The notes under the pieces: model-generated
Seen by the model: only the letters and a program-made list of their open reading frames with translations
What the model was told of the DNA's origin: nothing
Databases searched by the model: none
Translations under genes and position numbers: made by a program
Shown: positions 16,925-23,679 of the stretch, one piece after another
Position numbering within the stretch: position 1 is the first letter of the stretch
Layout of the letters: every line of letters begins with the position of its first letter
Assembly: GCF_004684345.1 (NCBI RefSeq)
Contig: NZ_CP038469.1
Coordinates: 3,658,001 to 3,722,000 of the forward strand
DNA from: Citrobacter tructae
GTDB lineage: Bacteria > Pseudomonadota > Gammaproteobacteria > Enterobacterales > Enterobacteriaceae
DNA length: 64,000 nucleotides
Reading direction: 5' to 3'

Positions 16925-18600
16925 AGTTTTTCCCTTCGCGAAAGCCCAACAAAACACGCAGCGAAATGTACGACGTAGAGCCGCTGCGTCTGCAACGTCC
17001 TGAGCAACTGGACCGACTGGAAAGCGAAACCTATGACATTCTGATTGTCGGCGGCGGCGTAACGGGAGCCTATGCAGCGCTGGATGCCAGCCTGCGCGGC
17101 TATCGGGTCGCGCTGATTGAGAAAAGCGACTTCGCCTCGGGGACCTCATCCAAGTCATCAAAAATGGTGCACGGCGGGTTGCGTTATATCGAGCAGGGGA
17201 ACCTGGGATTGGTACGTCATTCTTTGCTCGAACGCCAGCGCATGCGCCGGAATGCTCGCCATCTGGTGCAGCGGCTACCCTTTTTATTTCCGGTACTCGA
17301 TAAGAATGGCGTGTTTGATAAGCGCATGTCTTCGGCGTTTGAAAGTTTGCTCTGGACCTACGATCTCGCCGGTGGATGGCGGGAAGGCATTCTTCACCAA
17401 AAATTGACTCCGGCAGAAGTGCTGTCGCACTGCCCAACGCTGAAAGAAGATCAACTCTCCGGCGGTTTTATGTATTTCGATGCCCGCGTTGACGATGCCA
17501 GATTAACGCTAGCCCTAGTGCGCACGGCGGCGTTTCATGGGGCGACGGTGACGAACCATGCCGAAGTCATTGAAACCACACGTGACCAGCATGGGAAAGT
17601 CAATGGGGCCATTGTGCATGCCGATGCCCGAGAAATTCGGGTCAAAGCGCGGGTTGTCATTATGGCGACTGGCGTCTGGCTGCGTGACTGGAATGGACTG
17701 AAAAAAGGGGAAGAGTCACCCCTGAATATTCGTCCGGCGAAGGGGGTACACGTCGCGATCCCATGGATGAAGATTCGCAACGATTGCACGGTGACCATCC
17801 CGGTTGCCGGACGCAGTCGGCGTGCGACCATAACGCGCTGGGGCAACGTCTCCTATTTGGGCACCACGGATGAAGACTATCAGGGCGATCTGAACGATGT
17901 TCACTGTAATCGCACTGAGCTGGACTTTCTGCTGGAAGGGGCCAACTCGGCGCTGAAAACGGATCTGCGCCCGGAAGATGTGGTGGGAAGTATCGCCGGT
18001 TGCCGTCCTTTGGTAGGCATGGCGGGCGGAAAGACCGTTGAGATGAAGCGTAACCATGAGATCCGAGTTTCAGCGGACGGATTAATAACCATTGTCGGCG
18101 GCAAGCTGACGACATCACGTCATATGGCGGAAGAGACCATCGACGCGGCCAGCAAAAAACTGGGCCGCAAAAAGGCCTGCTCAACGAAAACTGCATATCT
18201 GCTTGGCGCGGCTGGCTATGACCCGCAGGCCATTCTGGCCTCTGGCGGTCTGTCTGCGCATTTGGGCGAGCGCTACGGCACTGAAGCCCATTTTGTCAGT
18301 GACATTATTCAGGCAGATCCTTCGCTGATGAAACCTATTGTTGCAGGGCTTCCCTATACCGAAGCGGAAGTGGTGTATGCCGTGCGCCATGAGCTCGCCA
18401 GCACCGTTGACGATGTGCTGTCGCGCCGTATTCGTGCACGCCTGATGGCGCGCGATGCCTCGGCCGCTGCCGCTGAACGCGTTGGGGAAATACTGCAACA
18501 AGAACTCCGATTACATCCTGAACACGTAGCTATACAGGTTGCCGGCTATCAGACCGCAATTAAACATGAAAAATCAATGCTTATGGGGACATCCGAATGA
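16921..18600 (+). CDS. GlpD-like FAD-dependent glycerol-3-phosphate dehydrogenase
   Basis: This 559-residue flavoprotein has the FAD motif GGGVTG at 44-49 and the GlpA/GlpD signature SSKSSKMVHGGLRYIEQG at about 78-95. A C-terminal cap domain is rich in helices. Members oxidise sn-glycerol-3-phosphate to dihydroxyacetone phosphate and pass electrons to quinone at the membrane face. It is somewhat longer than E. coli GlpD (501), mainly at the N-terminus, which has a basic leader before the FAD domain. It is not the canonical glpD, which stands alone elsewhere in enterobacteria. Flanked by a kinase and an alkylglycerone-phosphate-synthase-like gene, it may act on a modified glycerol phosphate. 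Confidence 0.87.
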   Translation: MKFFPSRKPNKTRSEMYDVEPLRLQRPEQLDRLESETYDILIVGGGVTGAYAALDASLRGYRVALIEKSDFASGTSSKSSKMVHGGLRYIEQGNLGLVRHSLLERQRMRRNARHLVQRLPFLFPVLDKNGVFDKRMSSAFESLLWTYDLAGGWREGILHQKLTPAEVLSHCPTLKEDQLSGGFMYFDARVDDARLTLALVRTAAFHGATVTNHAEVIETTRDQHGKVNGAIVHADAREIRVKARVVIMATGVWLRDWNGLKKGEESPLNIRPAKGVHVAIPWMKIRNDCTVTIPVAGRSRRATITRWGNVSYLGTTDEDYQGDLNDVHCNRTELDFLLEGANSALKTDLRPEDVVGSIAGCRPLVGMAGGKTVEMKRNHEIRVSADGLITIVGGKLTTSRHMAEETIDAASKKLGRKKACSTKTAYLLGAAGYDPQAILASGGLSAHLGERYGTEAHFVSDIIQADPSLMKPIVAGLPYTEAEVVYAVRHELASTVDDVLSRRIRARLMARDASAAAAERVGEILQQELRLHPEHVAIQVAGYQTAIKHEKSMLMGTSE

Positions 18601-20156
18601 TCAGTAAAGAAGCGATTAAACGTGGTTACAACCGTGGAAATTATACTGTTGGCGCACATACTCGCCCCGCATGGGCGACGGATATCACCAGCAGCGGTGG
18701 CTCTAAAGGAATGCAGGTTGATCCCGTTGCGATAAGCGAAGCGACGTTTGACCGGCTGCGGGTCATTGCCGATGAAGTGCTGACGTCGGAGTCCGATGTG
18801 ATTACCTGGACCCGCGACTGGTGGGCCGGTTCGATGATTGCGGAAACTCAGGGCGCACCCGCCACCTCAAAAGGGGGGATTGTGCGAGTTTCTACCATAG
18901 AACAGATTCAAGACGTGATGCGCCTTGCCAGTGAATCTGCTATTCCAGTGACGGTTTCTGCCGGGCGCAGTAACGTTACCGGAGCCGCATTGCCGTTGCG
19001 TGGAGGGATCGTGCTGGACGTTTGTGAACTCAACAAATTTATCGACTTTGATCCACAAAGTCAGATAGTTGAGGTAGAAGCCGGCATGTTTGGCGATGTT
19101 TTCGAACAAATCATCCAAAAAGAGTACGGTATGACGATGGGCCACTGGCCGTCATCGTTTGGTATCAGTACCGTGGGTGGTTGGGTAGCCTGTCGTGGCG
19201 CGGGACAGCTTTCTACCCGCTACGGCAAAATTGAAGATATGGTTTTTGGGATGGATGTGGTGCTTGCCGATGGGCGCTTAATCACCGTTGGCGGGTATGC
19301 ACGTAGCGCTATCGGACCGGATTTACAGCAAATGTTCATTGGTTCGGAAGGCACGTTGGGCGTGATTGTGCGCGTGCGTTTGAAGCTTCATCGCCTGCCG
19401 GATTATGGCCGTGCTATCGCCTGGGGTTTTTCCAGTTTCGCCAGTGGACTGGAGGCATGTCGCGAAATCTTACAGCATGGCGCGAATCCGGCGGCACTGC
19501 GTTTGTACGATAACCTGGAAAGCGGAGTGCAGTTTGGTCTGCCAGACACCAATGTCCTGCTGATTGCGGACGAGGGAGAGCCTGACATGGTCGACGCCGT
19601 GCTGGCTATCAGCGAACGTGTTTGTAAGCGTAGCGGAGAAGAACTGGACGGTGAGGCTATCTTTGAACGCTGGCTGGATACCCGGTATCTGACGGGCAAA
19701 AGCGCCGAAGGTTTTAAGAAAAGCCCCGGCCTGGTGGCGGACACGCTGGAAATGGTGGGGCGTTGGCGCGATCTCAGCGCGGTATATGATGACGTGGTGT
19801 CTGCGATTAACGCCGTACCGGGGACGCTGGCTGGTTCAGCGCACCAGTCCCACGCCTACGTCGACGGCGCATGCCTTTACTTCTCGCTGCGTGGCGATGT
19901 GGCTGTTGAGCAACGCGGGGCGTGGTATCGTGCGGCATGGGACGCGGCAAATGCGGTGCTGATTAAACACAATGCCTCCCTCAGCCATCATCATGGCGTC
20001 GGGCTGCTTCGTTCCCCCTATATGCAGGCCTCTTTAGGAGAATCGCTTTCGGTTCTGGCTGATATTAAAAAAGCGCTGGATCCGCAGAATATCCTCAACC
20101 CGGGCAAACTGGGGTTAAGCGCTGAGCTTCACACACATCAGGCAGGTCAATCATGA
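18597..20156 (+). CDS. FAD-linked oxidase, alkylglycerone-phosphate-synthase-like (YgcU type)
   Basis: This 519-residue flavoenzyme of the GlcD/VAO class has a PCMH FAD domain at about 90-270 (VSAGRSNVTGAALPLRGG; GSEGTLGVIVRV). A C-terminal SLSHHHGVG stretch has three consecutive histidines at 464-466, like the histidine tract at the active site of eukaryotic alkylglycerone-phosphate synthase (AGPS). E. coli YgcU is a homologue. AGPS swaps an acyl group on dihydroxyacetone phosphate for an alkyl ether. In a catabolic operon the same chemistry could cleave an ether, but a D-lactate-like hydroxyacid oxidase is the alternative. Four-base overlaps link it to both neighbours. Confidence 0.82.
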   Translation: MISKEAIKRGYNRGNYTVGAHTRPAWATDITSSGGSKGMQVDPVAISEATFDRLRVIADEVLTSESDVITWTRDWWAGSMIAETQGAPATSKGGIVRVSTIEQIQDVMRLASESAIPVTVSAGRSNVTGAALPLRGGIVLDVCELNKFIDFDPQSQIVEVEAGMFGDVFEQIIQKEYGMTMGHWPSSFGISTVGGWVACRGAGQLSTRYGKIEDMVFGMDVVLADGRLITVGGYARSAIGPDLQQMFIGSEGTLGVIVRVRLKLHRLPDYGRAIAWGFSSFASGLEACREILQHGANPAALRLYDNLESGVQFGLPDTNVLLIADEGEPDMVDAVLAISERVCKRSGEELDGEAIFERWLDTRYLTGKSAEGFKKSPGLVADTLEMVGRWRDLSAVYDDVVSAINAVPGTLAGSAHQSHAYVDGACLYFSLRGDVAVEQRGAWYRAAWDAANAVLIKHNASLSHHHGVGLLRSPYMQASLGESLSVLADIKKALDPQNILNPGKLGLSAELHTHQAGQS

Positions 20157-20728
20157 TCAAAAACCTTGGCGTGCTTCTGGCACGCCATCCCATCATCATG
20201 GCGATTTACGGCATTGAGCAACTGAAAACCGCGCTGTCCAGCAAAGCTGAAGTCTGCATTATTGCCAATATCGATCTGATCAAGCTCCAGCCGGTGATCG
20301 AACTGCTGTCGAAGGCGGGAAAGTACGTCATCGTCAATATCGACAGCTGTAACGGGCTGTCGCAGGATAAAGGCGGCATCGATTATGTGGCTGAAACAGG
20401 GGCGATGGGGTTGCTCTCTACACGTTTGCAAACCGTACAGCGTGCGAAAAAATGCGGGTTGATCACCATGCAGAAAATCTTCGTCACCGACCGTTCCACC
20501 TGGCTACGCAGCCTGAAAGCGGTGGAACAAAGCGAACCCGATTATGTGCAACTGATGCCCGCGCAGATGCTGCCGTTGCTCCCACAGGCCGATCGTAATG
20601 TGTTGCCGCCGATTGTGGCGTCCGGGTTTGTCTGCAATGAGGAACATGCTCAGACGGCGCTGTCGCACGGCGCGATAGCTGTCTCAAGCAGCGACAGTGC
20701 GTTATGGGATGTGAATCTTCTACGTTAA
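20153..20728 (+). CDS. GlpP-family glycerol-3-phosphate-responsive antiterminator-like protein
   Basis: This 191-residue TIM-barrel protein of the GlpP family (PF04309-like; E. coli YgcP) has family segments VCIIANIDLIKL, VNIDSCNGLSQDKGGIDYV and PPIVASGFVC. In Bacillus, GlpP binds glycerol-3-phosphate and lets transcription pass a terminator ahead of glycerol genes. Here it sits inside an operon of glycerol-phosphate-type enzymes, supporting sensing of a related phosphate. No RNA-binding site or leader terminator was identified upstream of the operon, so a metabolic rather than regulatory role remains possible. It overlaps the preceding gene by 4 bases. Confidence 0.82.
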   Translation: MIKNLGVLLARHPIIMAIYGIEQLKTALSSKAEVCIIANIDLIKLQPVIELLSKAGKYVIVNIDSCNGLSQDKGGIDYVAETGAMGLLSTRLQTVQRAKKCGLITMQKIFVTDRSTWLRSLKAVEQSEPDYVQLMPAQMLPLLPQADRNVLPPIVASGFVCNEEHAQTALSHGAIAVSSSDSALWDVNLLR

Positions 20729-20743
20729 CCACCGGGAGTCAAA

Positions 20744-21058
20744 ATGGAAAATACGCAGCTGTTTGTTGTCGCGCATTATTTTGCCAAACCGACGATGGGC
20801 GACAAGGTAAACGATGCGCTCAGAATGCTGGCGGAGGTGACGCGTAACGAACCTGAAAACATTACCTATGAGTTTTTCCGTTCCACGGAAGACGGTGATC
20901 GCTTTGTGATTGTTGAGACTTATCGTTGCGCACAAGGTCTCGAACTTCACAGACAAACGGAACATTTTCAACGCATTGGCGTTGGGGTTATTACCCCGCT
21001 GCTGGAACGTAAAGAGGTGAAAAGCTTTCACGTTCCTCCCGATGAACCGCGTAGATAA
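20744..21058 (+). CDS. ABM-domain (quinol-monooxygenase-like) small protein
   Basis: This 104-residue protein has the antibiotic-biosynthesis-monooxygenase fold pattern: VVAHYFAKPTMGDKVNDAL, then NEPENITYEFFRSTEDGDRFVIVETY, then a C-terminal helix and strand. YgiN and LsrG are well-known members. Such dimeric alpha-beta barrel proteins act as cofactor-free oxygenases or isomerases, or only bind metabolites. It follows the GlpP-like gene by 15 bases with a GGGAG ribosome site. Its place in a catabolic operon suggests handling of a reactive carbonyl or an oxygen-dependent step. No catalytic residue can be named with confidence. Confidence 0.72.
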   Translation: MENTQLFVVAHYFAKPTMGDKVNDALRMLAEVTRNEPENITYEFFRSTEDGDRFVIVETYRCAQGLELHRQTEHFQRIGVGVITPLLERKEVKSFHVPPDEPRR

Positions 21059-21090
21059 AAGCTGTCTTTCTGACTGCAAGGAATACATCA

Positions 21091-22257
21091 ATGAACCATG
21101 TTATGAAGGATTTTGCGTTTACGACGGTAGCGGAAATCATCGTCGAATGGGCGGGTGCGGCACGATTAGGAGAGATCCTTCAGCAGCGGTTTAGCGCGCG
21201 TCGCGTATTACTGGTAACTGACTCCGGTCTGGTCAAAGCAGGGATTCTGCCGCCTGTTCTGCATAGCCTACAAGACGCAGGGTTTCAGGTGACGGTTTAT
21301 GATCGTGTTCAACCCGATCCGCATGAACGCCTTGTTCGCGAAGCCTTACAGGTAGCACGCGACGGCCACTGTGACATGGTTATTGGCTTGGGCGGTGGCT
21401 CCTCGCTGGATGTCGCGAAGCTGGTGGCTGTGTTAATCAACTCTGAACAAGACCTGTCGGAGCTTTACGGGATTGGCAAGGTTATCGGTCAACGTTTGCC
21501 GCTGGTAAATATTCCCACCACGGCAGGTACGGGGTCTGAAGTCACTAATATTTCCATTTTAACGACTCATGATGACAGCAAAATGGGCATTGTTTCCCCG
21601 CAGCTGTATGGCGATTTGGTGCTACTGGATGCACAACTGACGCTGGGATTACCGCCGGTCCACACCGCTGCCGCCGGGATAGATGCGATGGTACATGCAA
21701 TTGAGGCCTATACCGGTAAGCATAAGAAGAACCCGCTCTCGGATGCGTTGGCCCGCGAGGCGTTACGTTTAATCAGTCGCCATCTGGTGACCGCATGTCA
21801 TGACGGGAACAATCGTGAAGCGCGAGAAAATGTTTTGCTGGGCGCGATGCTGGCAGGCCAGGCTTTTGCCAATTCCCCGGTGGCGGCGGTGCATGCGCTG
21901 GCTTATCCCTTGGGTGCCCGGCACCATATCCCACATGGGTTGTCGAATGCGCTGATGTTGGTTCCGGTGCTACAGTTTAACGCGCCAGCGGCGGCTCCAC
22001 TTTATGGTGAGCTGGCTGCCGTCATTGGAGCGCAGGTAACCGGAAACGTGGAAAACGATGCCCAGTCGTTTATTGCCGCGATGGTGAGCATTATTGCGGC
22101 AACCGGCGCGCCTAACAGGCTGCGTGGCGTTGATGTTCCTGAAAAGGGCTTGCCGTTGTTGGCCCACGATGCGATGCAGCAGATCCGCTTGCTGGATAAC
22201 AATCCCGTGATGCTTACAGAAGGCGATGCGTTGCGGCTTTACCAGCAGGCCTTTTAA
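21091..22257 (+). CDS. Iron-containing (group III) alcohol dehydrogenase
   Basis: This 388-residue protein has the NAD motif GLGGGSSLDVAK at about 98-109 and the metal-site segments GIDAMVHAIEAYTG at about 190-203 and HALAYPLGARHHIPHG at about 268-283. These carry the Asp and three His of the Fe-ADH family. It interconverts an alcohol and its aldehyde or ketone. It ends the operon and is followed by a hairpin at 22268-22292. In the proposed pathway it would oxidise or reduce the alcohol or aldehyde released from the glycerol conjugate. A second ATG at codon 5 is an alternative start; AAGGAATACATCA precedes the first. Confidence 0.9.
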   Translation: MNHVMKDFAFTTVAEIIVEWAGAARLGEILQQRFSARRVLLVTDSGLVKAGILPPVLHSLQDAGFQVTVYDRVQPDPHERLVREALQVARDGHCDMVIGLGGGSSLDVAKLVAVLINSEQDLSELYGIGKVIGQRLPLVNIPTTAGTGSEVTNISILTTHDDSKMGIVSPQLYGDLVLLDAQLTLGLPPVHTAAAGIDAMVHAIEAYTGKHKKNPLSDALAREALRLISRHLVTACHDGNNREARENVLLGAMLAGQAFANSPVAAVHALAYPLGARHHIPHGLSNALMLVPVLQFNAPAAAPLYGELAAVIGAQVTGNVENDAQSFIAAMVSIIAATGAPNRLRGVDVPEKGLPLLAHDAMQQIRLLDNNPVMLTEGDALRLYQQAF

Positions 22258-22267
22258 GCACAATAGA

Positions 22268-22292
22268 TGTCCGGTAAATGGATTACCGGACA
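22268..22292 (+). terminator. Hairpin at the end of the seven-gene operon
   Basis: TGTCCGGTAA, loop ATGGA and TTACCGGACA form a perfect 10 bp stem 11 bases after the stop codon. It is followed by CGATTAGTTT, only weakly U-rich, so it is a probable terminator or 3' protecting hairpin. Confidence 0.6.
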
Positions 22293-22336
22293 CGATTAGT
22301 TTGCCTGCAACATCCCTGCTACAACCGAATAGACAT

Positions 22337-22362
22337 ATTGAATACAGGTGTTAGTATTCAAT
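22337..22362. promoter_or_regulatory. 26-base dyad, candidate operator upstream of yhiI
   Basis: ATTGAATAC (22337-22345) and GTATTCAAT (22354-22362) are perfect inverted 9-mers around an 8-base spacer. The AT-rich symmetric form resembles TetR- or MarR-type operators, but no such regulator gene lies nearby. Confidence 0.45.
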
Positions 22363-22410
22363 AGACAGCAGTTATGAGTATGCGTGTTTCATTTCCGGCC
22401 AGGAACGCTG

Positions 22411-22548
22411 ATGATGACAACATTAACTACCCGATTTTACAGCATCTTTGTCATTCACTTCCTTCGCGGTGAGCGTCGTCCTGACGCCTGTCCGCCGTCT
22501 GGCCTTTGTTTCTCATTCCTTCTCATCCCGGATGGAATTTACCGCTGA
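22411..22548 (+). CDS. Possible small protein upstream of yhiI
   Basis: A 45-codon ORF, ATG to TGA, has AGGAA 6 bases upstream of the ATG. The product has a hydrophobic N-terminal half (RFYSIFVIHFLRGERR at about 8-23), two cysteines (27 and 33) and a second hydrophobic patch. It lies 63 bases before yhiI, so it could be a small membrane protein or a leader peptide. No similarity can be claimed from the sequence alone. Chance occurrence is quite possible at this length. Confidence 0.35.
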   Translation: MMTTLTTRFYSIFVIHFLRGERRPDACPPSGLCFSFLLIPDGIYR

Positions 22549-22611
22549 ATAGCTGTTCAGTGGGCTTTGTGACACGCATCGTTTGATTACAGGGATTACG
22601 GCGGGTCGAAT

Positions 22612-23679
22612 ATGGATAAGTTTAAACGTCATTTGATGTGGTGGGGAGCGGGCATCCTGATCGTGGTGGCCGCGATAGCATGGTGGATGCTACGTCCCGC
22701 AGGAATTCCAGAAGGTTTCGCGGCCAGCAACGGCAGAATTGAAGCCACAGAAGTGGATATTGCCACTAAGATTGCCGGGCGAATTGACACAATCCTCGTG
22801 TCGGAAGGGCAGTTCGTTCGCCAGGGCGAGGTGTTGGCAAAAATGGATACCCGTGTGTTGCAGGAACAGCGGCTGGAATCTATTGCGCAAATCAAAGAGG
22901 CCGAAAGTGCGGTTGCGGCGGCGCGGGCGCTGTTAGAGCAGCGGCAAAGTGAAATGCGCGCCGCGCAGTCGGTGGTGAAACAGCGCGAAGCTGAGCTGCA
23001 ATCGGTCTCTAAACGTCACATTCGTTCCCGCTCGCTGTCCCAGCGTGGGGCTGTATCCGAGCAACAGCTGGATGACGATCGGGCTGCGGCAGAAAGCGCA
23101 CGCGCTGCGCTGGAGTCCGCGAAGGCGCAGGTCTCTGCGGCAAAAGCCGCAATTGAAGCTGCTCGCACCAGCATCATCCAGGCGCAAACCCGCGTCGAGG
23201 CCGCGCAGGCAACCGAACGGCGTATTGCCGCAGACATTGATGACAGTGAACTCAAAGCCCCGCGTGATGGTCGCGTGCAGTATCGCGTGGCCGAACCGGG
23301 TGAAGTGCTTGCCGCCGGCGGACGGGTGCTGAATATGGTCGATCTCAGCGATGTCTATATGACGTTCTTCTTACCCACCGAACAGGCTGGCCTGCTGAAG
23401 ATTGGCGGCGAAGCGCGACTGGTGCTGGATGCTGCGCCGGATCTGCGGATTCCGGCAACCATCAGCTTTGTGGCAAGCGTGGCGCAATTTACGCCGAAAA
23501 CGGTGGAAACCAGCGATGAACGGCTGAAGCTGATGTTTCGCGTGAAAGCGCGTATTCCACCGGCGTTGCTACAGCAGCATCTGGAATACGTCAAAACCGG
23601 TCTGCCGGGCATGGCGTGGGTGCGTGTCGATGAAAACCGTGCCTGGCCTGATGACCTGGCGGTGAGGTTGCCGCAATGA
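22612..23679 (+). CDS. yhiI: HlyD-family membrane fusion/adaptor protein YhiI
   Basis: This 355-residue periplasmic adaptor is anchored by one N-terminal membrane helix (about residues 9-28). A lipoyl half-motif (GRIEATEVDIATKIAGRI) is followed by a long alpha-helical coiled coil rich in Ala, Gln and Glu (about 85-205), a second lipoyl half and a beta-barrel. Length equals that of E. coli YhiI. Adaptors of this type link an inner-membrane pump to an outer-membrane channel. It overlaps rbbA by 4 bases. With RbbA and YhhJ it forms an ABC-type export system of unknown cargo. Confidence 0.93.
   Translation: MDKFKRHLMWWGAGILIVVAAIAWWMLRPAGIPEGFAASNGRIEATEVDIATKIAGRIDTILVSEGQFVRQGEVLAKMDTRVLQEQRLESIAQIKEAESAVAAARALLEQRQSEMRAAQSVVKQREAELQSVSKRHIRSRSLSQRGAVSEQQLDDDRAAAESARAALESAKAQVSAAKAAIEAARTSIIQAQTRVEAAQATERRIAADIDDSELKAPRDGRVQYRVAEPGEVLAAGGRVLNMVDLSDVYMTFFLPTEQAGLLKIGGEARLVLDAAPDLRIPATISFVASVAQFTPKTVETSDERLKLMFRVKARIPPALLQQHLEYVKTGLPGMAWVRVDENRAWPDDLAVRLPQ

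Larger units (their letters stand above)
22258..22611. other. Intergenic region between the catabolic operon and yhiI
   Basis: This 354-base region holds the operon-end hairpin (22268-22292), a 26-base dyad (22337-22362) and a possible 45-codon small ORF (22411-22548) before yhiI. The dyad may mark the control site of yhiI-rbbA-yhhJ. Confidence 0.6.
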
